From Anaerolineaceae bacterium (GTDB lineage Bacteria; Chloroflexota; Anaerolineae; Anaerolineales; Anaerolineaceae): DNA of 64,000 nt. Under the pieces are notes generated by a model that made no database searches, was not told the origin of the DNA, and was given only the letters and a program-made list of their open reading frames with translations. The stretch is taken from assembly GCA_016841365.1 (NCBI GenBank), contig JAENZI010000016.1:1-64000 (forward strand), written 5' to 3'. Positions within the stretch are counted from its first letter, which is position 1. The number at the start of each line of letters is the position of its first letter. Both the position numbers and the translations under genes were made by a program. Shown here in pieces: positions 28,427 through 37,884 of this stretch.

Positions 28427-28745
28427 GCTTTGTTCTCGCTGGTGTCCTCACCAGCGAGATTGCTTTGCGCTCGGTCAGGAGACCGGTGCAAACAGCCAAA
28501 GACCGGCGCAAACAGCCAAGGATCGGCGCAAACTATGAAACCACAGCAAACAGAAGCGATTGGCGGAAACAGAATGAGAGCTTAGTTCCCGCTGGTGTCC
28601 TCGGCAGCGAGATTGCTTTGCATTAGATCGGGAGACCTTTGTTTTCTCTGGTGTCTTTGTTCTTGCTGGTGTCCTCACCAGCGAGATTGCATTGCGCTCG
28701 GTCAGGAGACCGGCGCAAACAGCCAAAAACCGACGCAAACAGAGT
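28427..28745. repeat. Dispersed repeat family 2, copies B and C
   Basis: TCGCTGGTgtcctcACCAGCGAGATTGCTTTGCGCTCGGTCAGGAGACCGGTGCAAACAGCCAAAGACCGGCGCAAAC, then a second copy from about 28583. Confidence 0.8.
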
Positions 28746-28810
28746 TCCGAATTATAATATGCACACAACTTTCTTGATCTTCTCAACCACCATTGTTCAG
28801 GACATTGACC

Positions 28811-29074
28811 ATGTTCGTGATATTCAAAAAACGCCTTGCTATTGATACATCCAGTGAAGCCATCCGCCGGATGACCGACATCCTTGAGGACAACGGGATC
28901 AAATATGAGATTCGTACCATCCGCTCACGCGGCAGCATAGGCACAGCGCTGGATGCGCAAGCCTATGCCCGCGGGAATTTGGCGATGTATAAAGGGTCGT
29001 CGCAGCCATCGATGGTGTATCAGCTCTATGTGGACCGCAAAGATTTTGAACGTGCGAAAGATCTGATTTATTAA
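28811..29074 (+). CDS. Small hypothetical protein, DUF2007-like
   Basis: IDTSSEAIRRMTDILEDNGIKYEIRTI...YQLYVDRKDFERAKDLIY. Confidence 0.45.
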   Translation: MFVIFKKRLAIDTSSEAIRRMTDILEDNGIKYEIRTIRSRGSIGTALDAQAYARGNLAMYKGSSQPSMVYQLYVDRKDFERAKDLIY

Positions 29075-29243
29075 GACTTGTATCACAGCATTTCTTATCG
29101 GCTGATGTTTCAAGGTGCAGTTGTGATGCTTTTTTTTACTCATTCTGGCATTGAATTAGCGACTTCACTTAATTCACTTGTTATTCAACCCCATCTCCCT
29201 TAAAATTAATTTGGTGATCAATTCGGATTACTGAAAGCACGAG

Positions 29244-30281
29244 GTGATGATGCATACAGTCCGTAAGAGCAACCCGTTGTTACGTTTGTGCCTGATTTGT
29301 TTTACCTTAATTTTGCCGGCGATGGTGCTGAGTGCATGCAGGCCGTTATTAGAGGGGGAGACCCCGGTTCCCTCAGATACACCTGAAGTGATCCTGATTC
29401 CTACTCAGACCAGCGAACCGACAGCCACAGACCTTCCCCAGATTGAAGAAACAGAGCCCCCCGAGCCGACTGCGACAGACCTTCCAGAACCCACATCCAC
29501 CAGCACGCCTGCTTTGACCCCAACTGAGGTCCTGGATCCCTTGTATGCGGATATAGTCTTCGTCCCTGCCGGCGAATTTGAGATGGGATGTGACCCGGAC
29601 CACAACGGCGGATTTTCATGCATTGCAGAAGAACTCCCCCTGCACACGGTCTACCTGGATGCCTTCCACATTGACACCTTTGAGGTAACCAACGCACAAT
29701 ACGCACAATGTGTAGATGCCGGGGCGTGTGGACTGCCTAAACAAACATCATCGGAAACACGGGAGATATATTATGACGATCTGGCCTACGCGGATTACCC
29801 CGTGATCTATGTGGATTGGAATGATGCACAAAGTTACTGCACCTGGGCGGGGAAACAACTGCCGACAGAAGCCCAGTGGGAAAAAGCCGCCCGAGGTTCA
29901 ACACCGCTCTCGTACCCCTGGGGGGATGGAGACCCGGGCTGCAGCCTGGTTAATGCATATGACACACCATCCTCAGATTACTGCGTGCGCGATACCAGCC
30001 AGGTTGGCGCATATCCCGATTGCGCCAGTCAATATGGCGCGATGGATATGGCAGGTAATGTGTATGAATGGGTCGCCGATTGGTATGACAGCGAGTATTA
30101 CAACCTTTCGGCTGAAGAAAACCCAACCGGTCCAGATGACGGCACCTACAAGGTGCTGCGCGGCGGCAGTTGGAGCAATCCCTGGTATTACTTGCGCACA
30201 GCCTACCGCTCCTTTGCCAGCCCCTTCCCGTCCTATTATGGGAACAATATCGGGTTTCGGTGTGTGATCCCATCACCCTGA
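29244..30281 (+). CDS. Lipoprotein with formylglycine-generating-enzyme (SUMF1)-like domain
   Basis: Lipobox LSAC, Pro/Thr-rich linker, [61 protein letters not shown]. Confidence 0.9.
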   Translation: MMMHTVRKSNPLLRLCLICFTLILPAMVLSACRPLLEGETPVPSDTPEVILIPTQTSEPTATDLPQIEETEPPEPTATDLPEPTSTSTPALTPTEVLDPLYADIVFVPAGEFEMGCDPDHNGGFSCIAEELPLHTVYLDAFHIDTFEVTNAQYAQCVDAGACGLPKQTSSETREIYYDDLAYADYPVIYVDWNDAQSYCTWAGKQLPTEAQWEKAARGSTPLSYPWGDGDPGCSLVNAYDTPSSDYCVRDTSQVGAYPDCASQYGAMDMAGNVYEWVADWYDSEYYNLSAEENPTGPDDGTYKVLRGGSWSNPWYYLRTAYRSFASPFPSYYGNNIGFRCVIPSP

Positions 30282-30356
30282 TGTATCTTGGCAAATCCTC
30301 CAGGTAAACCCGACAGCTAATGGATAGTCAAAAATTTGAAGGGTAAAGTTAATGTA

Positions 30357-30388
30357 AACAAGGATGCTGATCACTCAGCATCCTTGTT
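30357..30388. terminator. Bidirectional stem-loop between convergent genes
   Basis: AACAAGGATGCTGA-tcac-TCAGCATCCTTGTT. Confidence 0.85.
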
Positions 30389-30430
30389 TTTACTTTTAAG
30401 ATGTTACTTCTAAATTTGTTTGCTTATGTC

Positions 30431-30964
30431 TTAGTCGTTGATGCACTCACCGGTGCCATTCATCCTCTGACCATTGCCGCGGAAGCCGGTATTCATGCCC
30501 ATGCCTCCGTTCATATATCGGCCCGAACCGCGTGACTTAAGCCATTCAGCCTGTTCCTCGGTCAGTGTGCCGTCGGCTACAGCCTGATCATAAACCAGGG
30601 TGCGAACTTCCACCATCAAATCACGGAAATCCTCAAGGGTCAGACCGGTTGAGATGGCAATATCGGCCATGGTTTCGCCTGCTTCGAGGCGTGTGTTGAT
30701 CTCGTCAACGCTCAGACCGAGTTCGTCTGCGAAGGCTGCGATCATTGCATCGTGCAGCAACCCATCCTGAAAACCGTCTTGCAATCTGACGCTGTTGGCT
30801 TCACCCAGCATTGTTCCACCGCCACCACCGCCACCCCGCCCGCCGCGTCCGGTTCGGCTGCTAAGGCCGGTGTTTGGACCGGATTGGGCAAAAACTGCGC
30901 TGGCTGATCCAAACGCAATGGCAACGACTGCCAAAATCACTAAGCTTTTCACTAATTTGTTCAT
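30431..30964 (-). CDS. Secreted small protein with Gly-rich linker
   Basis: Signal peptide ending VFAQ; RGGRGGGGGGG; LTEEQAEWLK segment. Confidence 0.6.
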   Translation of the reverse strand: MNKLVKSLVILAVVAIAFGSASAVFAQSGPNTGLSSRTGRGGRGGGGGGGTMLGEANSVRLQDGFQDGLLHDAMIAAFADELGLSVDEINTRLEAGETMADIAISTGLTLEDFRDLMVEVRTLVYDQAVADGTLTEEQAEWLKSRGSGRYMNGGMGMNTGFRGNGQRMNGTGECIND

Positions 30965-31075
30965 GGTTAATCTCCTTTGTCTTGTTGAACGTAAGTGTTA
31001 CCTTACTTTATACGAGTATTGTATAGCGGAGATGTGTAGGAATTGTGAATTCAAAACGAAATTCTCGTGAAGGTT

Positions 31076-31774
31076 CTAACCTTCTGCCAAAGCCCAATCC
31101 ACTGCCGCTTCTGCATGGATGGTGGTGGTGTCAAAGATCGGAATGGCGACATCTGCCTGTTTGATCAGCAAAGGGATTTCGGTACAGCCAAGAATGACGC
31201 CCTGTGCCCCCTGTGCTTGGAGGTCGGCAATCACTTGCTGATAGGCGCGGCGCGAGTCTGCTTTGATTTCACCTTTCACCAGTTCATCGTAAATGATGCG
31301 GTGGACGATCTCACGTGACCCTTCTTCCGGTATGAGGACCTGCAGGTTGTGTTGTTCCTCCAGCCGGGTTCGGTAGAAGTCGCCCTCCATGGTAAAGCGG
31401 GTGCCCAGCAGCCCGACCCGGGTCAGCCCCTGAGATGTAATGGCAGCCGCAGCCGCATCTGCGATGTGCAGCAGGGGCATGCTGGTGGCGGTTTCGATCT
31501 CGCCTGCCATGCGGTGCATGGTGTTGGTGCAAATCACGAGGAAGTCCGCCCCGCCGTGCTGCAAACGCCTGACAGCGTCGATCATCGCCTGGGTCAGGGC
31601 GTCCCAATCGCCAGCATGCTGCAGGGCTTCGATTTCTGCAAAATCGACCGAATACATCAGGCATTGGGCCGAATGCAATCCACCCAGCCGCCGTTTGGCC
31701 GACTGGTTGATAATCCGGTAGTATTCGATGGAAGATTCCCAGCTCATCCCGCCCAGCAGTCCAATGGTTTTCAT
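31076..31774 (-). CDS. Aspartate/glutamate racemase family protein
   Basis: IGLLGGMSWESSIEYYRIIN, VICTNTMH, GVILGCTEIPLLI. Confidence 0.9.
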   Translation of the reverse strand: MKTIGLLGGMSWESSIEYYRIINQSAKRRLGGLHSAQCLMYSVDFAEIEALQHAGDWDALTQAMIDAVRRLQHGGADFLVICTNTMHRMAGEIETATSMPLLHIADAAAAAITSQGLTRVGLLGTRFTMEGDFYRTRLEEQHNLQVLIPEEGSREIVHRIIYDELVKGEIKADSRRAYQQVIADLQAQGAQGVILGCTEIPLLIKQADVAIPIFDTTTIHAEAAVDWALAEG

Positions 31775-31891
31775 AGGTTCATGTTCTCCTTTGGTTTTGA
31801 GGTTGAAGCTTTAAACAGTTAAATATATTTTACACTTGTTGTGCGCTGTTGATGATAAATCTAATGTTGTTACTGTAGTCGTCATTTAGTC

Positions 31892-31977
31892 AAACCCAGT
31901 AAAAGTATAATCTGCTCCTTTTGAGAAAGGAGCAGATTATACTCTAAACGATATTGGAAATTGTATTTACTGGGTTT
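31892..31977 (-). other. Nested inverted repeats immediately 3' of catalase
   Basis: Outer 12-bp AAACCCAGTAAA/TTTACTGGGTTT encloses an 18-bp stem AGTATAATCTGCTCCTTT-tgag-AAAGGAGCAGATTATACT. Confidence 0.9.
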
Positions 31978-33438
31978 TTATTTGACTTTGTCGAGGGAGA
32001 TGCCTAATGCTTCTGCAACACCCTTGCCGTAATCCGGATCGGCTTTCAGGCAGTTCCCGATGTGGCGGATCTTGATGAATTCTGAACAATCCCCCATATT
32101 ACGGGCGGTGTTCTCAAACAATACTTGCTGTTGTTCTTTGCTCATCAAGCGGAATAGTTTGCCGGGTTGGGTATAGTAATCCGAATCATCTTCCCTGAAG
32201 TCCCAGTTGTCAGCCGCGCCGCGTAATTCCAGCGGGGGCTCTTTGAATTCGGGCTGTGCCTCCCATTCACCAAAACTGTTGGGCGTGTAGGCCAATGTTC
32301 TGCCGGCATTGCCGTCAACCCGCATTTGCCCGTCCCGATGGGAAGGGTGCGACATGGCATTTTTGGGGCTATTGACCGGGATCTGGTGATGGTTGACACC
32401 CAGACGGTAGCGTTGTGCATCGCCGTAGGAGAAAAGCCGGCCTTGCAGCATTTTATCCGGCGAGAACCCAATCCCGGGCACGATCGCAGCGGGGTTGAAG
32501 GCTGCCTGCTCCACATCCTGGAAGTAATTTTCGGGGTTGCGGTTCAACTCAAGCACACCCACTTCAATCAGGGGGAATTCGTCCTTGTACCAGACCTTGG
32601 TCAGGTCAAAGGGGTTGTAGGGAATTTCTAAGGCTTGCTCTTCGGTCATCACCTGGATGAACATCGTCCAGCGGGGGAAGTCACCTTTGGCGATGCTGTC
32701 GAATAAATCGCGTTGATGGCTCTCACGGTCTTTGGCGATAATTGCTTCGGCTTCCGCGTCGGTCAGGTTTTTAATGCCCTGCTGGGTTTTGAGGTGGAAT
32801 TTAACCCAGACGCGCTTGTTGTCAGCATTGATCATGCTGTAGGTGTGGCTGCCGTACCCATTCATGTGGCGGTATGAGAGGGGAATACCGCGATCGCTCA
32901 TCGTGATGGTCACCTGGTGCAGCGCCTCAGGCAGGTTCGTCCAGAAATCCCAGTTGTTTTCTGCGGAGCGCAGATTGGTTTCGGGGTCACGCTTCACTGC
33001 CCGGTTGAGATCAGGGAATTTATGGGGATCACGCAGGAAAAAGACAGGGGTATTGTTGCCAACCAGGTCCCAGTTGCCTTCTTCCGTATAAAACTTCATG
33101 GCAAAACCCCGGATGTCCCTTTCGGCGTCTGCTGCGCCGCGCTCGCCTGCGACCGTTGAGAAGCGCAAAAAACACTCGGTTTCTTTGCCAATTTCTGAGA
33201 AGATTTTGGCTTTGGTGTATTGCGTGATATCGTGTGTCACTGTGAATGTGCCAAATGCGCCAGATCCCTTGGCGTGCATACGGCGTTCAGGGATGACCTC
33301 GCGATCAAAGTGAGCGAGTTTTTCTAGGTACCATACATCTTGCAGCAGCATGGGGCCGCGTGGGCCGGCGGTCATGGCATTGTCGTTTTCTGGCACAGGT
33401 GCACCAGCAGCCGTGGTTAATTTTTTCTTTTCTTCCAT
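31978..33438 (-). CDS. katA: Monofunctional heme catalase
   Basis: [74 protein letters not shown]. Confidence 0.95.
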   Translation of the reverse strand: MEEKKKLTTAAGAPVPENDNAMTAGPRGPMLLQDVWYLEKLAHFDREVIPERRMHAKGSGAFGTFTVTHDITQYTKAKIFSEIGKETECFLRFSTVAGERGAADAERDIRGFAMKFYTEEGNWDLVGNNTPVFFLRDPHKFPDLNRAVKRDPETNLRSAENNWDFWTNLPEALHQVTITMSDRGIPLSYRHMNGYGSHTYSMINADNKRVWVKFHLKTQQGIKNLTDAEAEAIIAKDRESHQRDLFDSIAKGDFPRWTMFIQVMTEEQALEIPYNPFDLTKVWYKDEFPLIEVGVLELNRNPENYFQDVEQAAFNPAAIVPGIGFSPDKMLQGRLFSYGDAQRYRLGVNHHQIPVNSPKNAMSHPSHRDGQMRVDGNAGRTLAYTPNSFGEWEAQPEFKEPPLELRGAADNWDFREDDSDYYTQPGKLFRLMSKEQQQVLFENTARNMGDCSEFIKIRHIGNCLKADPDYGKGVAEALGISLDKVK

Positions 33439-33791
33439 ATTTGCTCCTTTTTATTGGTCTAATATTGATAAGCGGGGCATTTCCCCCTGAGCCGTTTATA
33501 AAACGGCTACTAAATCATCAACATATTTCGGCGTGCTGCGTAAGTGATCCTAATAGACTTGGTCAAGATCATAAAGCAAGCCAGATATTGTGTGATGGAT
33601 AAACTACAAGAATTATATCACAGCACGGCATTTCATTTATTTTTAATAGCCTGTCGAAAAATTCTAAGATTTCCTGAATGGATTTCTGTTGTGATTGATT
33701 GTGAAATTAAAATAGCCGTGATTTTATTCCACCCTACGGGTTGTTTCTCTTTTCACTGACCAAATTACGCAATCCCCCTTAAAAACACGCT

Positions 33792-33841
33792 GAGATGAGC
33801 CTAAATAATTAGCCTTAGGCATTTTTATGAAGGCTCATCTC
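33792..33841. terminator. Stem-loop GAGATGAGCC...GGCTCATCTC
   Basis: 10-bp perfect inverted repeat just 3' of the minus-strand gene at 33849. Confidence 0.65.
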
Positions 33842-33848
33842 GTTTAAT

Positions 33849-34451
33849 CTATCTATTGAAAACGGGTAAATAAACGGTGTCGATACTGAATTCGCCCACA
33901 CACCATACAGGGGCTGTTCCGCCGCATCCCCAGGTGCTGGCGTCCCACGTGCCGATCTCGCCGGGGGCAGTTACCCAATTGGATGCAAGCCTTACGATGG
34001 TGCCGTAGTCGCCGCTGGTTGTGCTGGTCCAGGCGCTGCAATTCGCAATCCCTGCGGTGTTGACTGAAGAGCTGTTATATCCTGTACGTACCCACCCATA
34101 CCAATTTGAGGGCGGACCGAAACCGCTGTCGCCTTTGGTGTAGGCATCGGGGTGATCGTAGTCATATATGAGATTTGAGACATCCAGAATTTCCCACAGC
34201 GTGGCCATGTGAAAGCCTGTTGTGCAGACGGATGGTGCTTCATCAGCCGGGAAATTTACGGAAGTGAGGTAGAAATGTCGACCGCTGTCTTTGGGCAGGT
34301 AAACATCTGCCCTGTCTGCGGAAGTTGATGGATCGTCGTCCTGTGCAGTGGCTGTCTCTGAGAAGGTCAGGCTGACCAGAGTCAGCAAGGCGATCAGTAT
34401 GACAACCCTGATAAATTTTAGCATTTTGTATTTGAAGGGATGTTTTTTCAT
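33849..34451 (-). CDS. Secreted protein, paralog of upstream gene (possible endostatin/DUF1554-like fold)
   Basis: MKKHPFKYKMLKF start with signal peptide; NCSAWTSTTSGDYGTIVRL..W..GGTAPVWC. Confidence 0.5.
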   Translation of the reverse strand: MKKHPFKYKMLKFIRVVILIALLTLVSLTFSETATAQDDDPSTSADRADVYLPKDSGRHFYLTSVNFPADEAPSVCTTGFHMATLWEILDVSNLIYDYDHPDAYTKGDSGFGPPSNWYGWVRTGYNSSSVNTAGIANCSAWTSTTSGDYGTIVRLASNWVTAPGEIGTWDASTWGCGGTAPVWCVGEFSIDTVYLPVFNR

Positions 34452-34456
34452 GATGG

Positions 34457-35164
34457 TCAGTCCTGAATACACCATACGGGGGCCGTGCCACCGCAGCTCC
34501 ATGTGCTTGTATCCCAGGTGCCGATCTCACCGGGCGCGGTCACCCAGTCATGTGCCAGCCTGATAATCGAGCCATACTCTCCTGCTGTGTTGCTTGTCCA
34601 ACCATTGCAATTAGCGAGGCCTGCGGTATTAACTGTAGAATTATTGTAGCCGGTGCGAACCCAGCCATACCAAGATGAAGGAGGACCAAAGCTGCTGTCG
34701 CCCTTTGTGTAAGCCGCTGGGTGGTCATAAGCATAAACCAGGTTAGAGACGTCTAAGATTTCCCAAATCGATGCCATATGATACCCCGCTGAACATGCGG
34801 TTTTGGGCTGACTGCCACTGAAATTTGAACTTGTTATATAGAAACCCTTTTTGCTGTCAGTCGTGGCGAATGTTCCGATGTCCTGACTGAGTGTTACGCC
34901 GACATCATTGACATGGATCCACTCATTATTGGCAGAAAGAACAAAATCATCACCTGGGCTGGGTGGGGGTTCCTCCTGTTCAGTTGTGGCAGGGATTTCG
35001 GTTTGGTCGGAGATGGTTTGCCCGTCATTCGGGTCTGTTTGCTGTGATGATTTTGCGCTTGTGAGGGAGTTTGATAAGATGAGCGCGATGGACACAAGCA
35101 GGGTGATGATGAGTAAGTGATATTTGAGATTTAGTTTTGTCTGGGCGGTTTTTTCAGGTTGCAT
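34457..35164 (-). CDS. Secreted protein, tandem paralog
   Basis: C-terminal ~110 aa closely similar to 33849..34451; N-terminal signal and Pro-rich linker differ. Confidence 0.5.
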   Translation of the reverse strand: MQPEKTAQTKLNLKYHLLIITLLVSIALILSNSLTSAKSSQQTDPNDGQTISDQTEIPATTEQEEPPPSPGDDFVLSANNEWIHVNDVGVTLSQDIGTFATTDSKKGFYITSSNFSGSQPKTACSAGYHMASIWEILDVSNLVYAYDHPAAYTKGDSSFGPPSSWYGWVRTGYNNSTVNTAGLANCNGWTSNTAGEYGSIIRLAHDWVTAPGEIGTWDTSTWSCGGTAPVWCIQD

Positions 35165-35584
35165 TTATGCACCTCCTTAAGGGCAATAAGAACCATTTGA
35201 ATTAATTTTTTATTATATGGATATTGTATATCAAATTTATCTTAATTACAAGAAAAATTGATAATTAATGCCAAATTTTAAGTTTTATTCGGTTCTTTGC
35301 TTTCTCTTAATAAATGAGACGATATGGCGGGTATTGTATGATTAATAAGGATTATTAATTTTTTCGGGTGGGTGCTGATTTATATCTTAAATCATGCAAT
35401 GTCCAGTTGATCATTCAACTGAAATTGGCCAATTTTGTTGAAATTTCTCTGGGGTTTGGAACAACCAAAACAAGTTTCCACAGTCAAATCAATGTGTGGC
35501 AATGCGAAGGCGGTATCACTTTGCAATTTTACGAACATCTAACTATTTTACAGGCGATGGTTTAACAAAAGGTGAGCTAATTGG

Positions 35585-36988
35585 TTAAATGCTTTTTTCT
35601 CTGAACTGATCCATATCCACCATCACATTTCCTAACCTAGCGCCTTCCGCTGCAAAAGCCATCAGGTGGCTTTCGAGTGAATTGCGGGCAGAGGTGAGCG
35701 GAGTCTGTTCGCCTCGCATTGCCTGAATGAAGGTGTTCATCAAGCCATCATCACCGCCGCCGTGCCCGGAGGCTTGCTCAACCTCGGAGGCAAAAGTGAA
35801 ACGTTCAATAGCACCGGACCCATGCTCGTGTACCTCCAGCCAGGATTCGCTATAGCTGAACTTGCCGAGCAGTGTAGCTCGTGATCCATCCACGCGCAGC
35901 ATGCGGCCTTCTTCATGGCTGTGGCCATGCATGGTCAGGGTGGCAGTGATCCCGCTCTCAAACCGCATGCTGACCACCTGGTGATCGACCACGTCATTAT
36001 CGGTGCGGTAAACACAGTGCCCATAGGGCCCTGTGCGCAGCGCGTCCACTACGGCGGCATCGTCTTGGGGGTATTCGGTGATCGTGTTGCGCGGCCAGCC
36101 GCTGTATTCCGTCAACTTGCGGACAGGCGGGATAACTTTGCCAAGCGCTTTAGCAAATTGGGGATGATTGATGCTTGTTTTCCCGATAAACCGCAGCATG
36201 GGATTGTCAGCACGGCTTACGGCTTGTTTGATCGGCAGGCTGTCGAGATAGATGCGCGGGGCATAAAACGTGCATGATTCGGCGGCCGGGCAGCCATCGG
36301 TGCACCGATCTGGGGCACCGGGTGGGGCGTTTTCCGCCTTAAAGTGCCGCAGGTCGCCAAAGGAGCTCAGGTGGGTGACCTTTTCATCGAGGAACCAGTA
36401 AAGCAGGTCAAGATCATGGCAGGATTTTGCCAGGATCATCGGTGCGCTTAGGGCCAGGTTGCGCCAGTTGCCGCGCACGTAACTGTGCGCCATATGAAAA
36501 TAGGAGACGTTTTCTGAATGTGAGATGTTGATCACCTGTCCCAGCCGGCCTGATTGGAAGATTGCTTTGACCTTCTGAAAGAAATCAGTATAGCGCAGCA
36601 CATGGCAAATCATCAACAGGCGGTTGGTTTCCTCAGCCGTGCGGACGATGTGCAGGGTCTCACTGAGCGTGGTCGCGATGGGCTTTTCGAGTAACACATC
36701 ATAGCCTACGTTCAGCGCCGCGATGGTCGAATCGTGATGCATCTCGTCCTGTGTAGCATTGATGACTGCATCGGCGATCTTCCCGGCAGAAAGGGCATCT
36801 TGCCAGTTTGTGAACTGCCGCTCGGGCGAAATGTAATGGTCTGCAGCAAACTGCGCCCGGCGAATTGGGTTAGGTTCGGCGACAGCCACAAAACGGATGT
36901 TTTGGGGATGTGTTTGCCCGTAGCGGCCGTAGGTCTGGGCGCCGCGGTTGCCTGCGCCGAATAAAAGGATGCGGATGGGGTCTGGCAT
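35585..36988 (-). CDS. Gfo/Idh/MocA family oxidoreductase
   Basis: ILLFGAGNRGAQTYGRYG, DVLLEKPIATTLSET, HDLDLLYWFL. Confidence 0.9.
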   Translation of the reverse strand: MPDPIRILLFGAGNRGAQTYGRYGQTHPQNIRFVAVAEPNPIRRAQFAADHYISPERQFTNWQDALSAGKIADAVINATQDEMHHDSTIAALNVGYDVLLEKPIATTLSETLHIVRTAEETNRLLMICHVLRYTDFFQKVKAIFQSGRLGQVINISHSENVSYFHMAHSYVRGNWRNLALSAPMILAKSCHDLDLLYWFLDEKVTHLSSFGDLRHFKAENAPPGAPDRCTDGCPAAESCTFYAPRIYLDSLPIKQAVSRADNPMLRFIGKTSINHPQFAKALGKVIPPVRKLTEYSGWPRNTITEYPQDDAAVVDALRTGPYGHCVYRTDNDVVDHQVVSMRFESGITATLTMHGHSHEEGRMLRVDGSRATLLGKFSYSESWLEVHEHGSGAIERFTFASEVEQASGHGGGDDGLMNTFIQAMRGEQTPLTSARNSLESHLMAFAAEGARLGNVMVDMDQFREKSI

Positions 36989-37080
36989 GATGCTTCTCCT
37001 TGTAGGGTCGATTGCGCTTCGATTATAACACCGGGTGATAAGTGAAATGATAAAATAGGTCTGGGAGAAAGGTGTTTGTC

Positions 37081-37824
37081 ATGGATGACAAATTAATGGA
37101 TGCCATTGAATCAGCAGCATTGAATGCCTGGCCGGCGCCGCGCCAGATGATGTATGATGGATGGTTGTTGCGGTTCACGAGCGGGGAGTCAAAGCGGGTT
37201 AATTCGGTCAATGTACGCTATCCATCAATGCTGCCGTTGGATGAAAAGATCCGGTTCTGTGAAGCAGCGTATGCCCATCAGCGTTTGCCGGTCATCTTCC
37301 GCCTGCCGCAGCCTTTTACCTCTGAAAAGGTGTATCTTGCATTGGAGAGGGCTGGATACCGCGAGTTTGACCCCACTTATGTGTTAGGGCGGGAACTCCA
37401 ACCTACACACACGTTACCCATAGGCGTTTCTGCCCGGGCATTGCCCGCTGTTGATTGGCTTGAACTGCGGGCTTACCTGATGGGAAAACCGCTTGCCGGA
37501 TTGATTCATCATGCGGCGGTATTGGCGGCGATGGCGCCTGAAAGGGCATTGCTGGCGCTGTTTGTGGATGATGTGCCAGTGGCGTGTGGGATGGGTGTCG
37601 TGGAGGGTGAGTTGCTGGGTTATTTCAGTATTTACACCCGCCGAGGTGAGCGCCGTAAAGGTTTTGGCAAGTTGATGATGGACATTCTCGCAGCGTGGGG
37701 CAGGGAACGGAACGCCTCCTATGGTTATTTACAGGTTGAAGGCGATAATGTCCCGGCGTTGAAAATGTATGACACATTAGGCTTTGAGAAGGTCTACGGC
37801 TATTCGTATAGCAAAAAAGAGTGA
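37081..37824 (+). CDS. GNAT family N-acetyltransferase
   Basis: YFSIYTRRGERRKGFGKLMMDILAAWGRERNASYGYLQVEGDNVPALKMYDTLGFEKVYGY. Confidence 0.85.
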   Translation: MDDKLMDAIESAALNAWPAPRQMMYDGWLLRFTSGESKRVNSVNVRYPSMLPLDEKIRFCEAAYAHQRLPVIFRLPQPFTSEKVYLALERAGYREFDPTYVLGRELQPTHTLPIGVSARALPAVDWLELRAYLMGKPLAGLIHHAAVLAAMAPERALLALFVDDVPVACGMGVVEGELLGYFSIYTRRGERRKGFGKLMMDILAAWGRERNASYGYLQVEGDNVPALKMYDTLGFEKVYGYSYSKKE

Positions 37825-37884
37825 AGGATAATTTCCTTTTTCCCAATCACCAATCCCTAATTACTAATCCCCAATTACCCATCC

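Noticed and set aside
35368-35565. 65-aa plus-strand ORF in an AT-rich intergenic region
   Set aside because: No good SD and no recognisable family; insufficient support.
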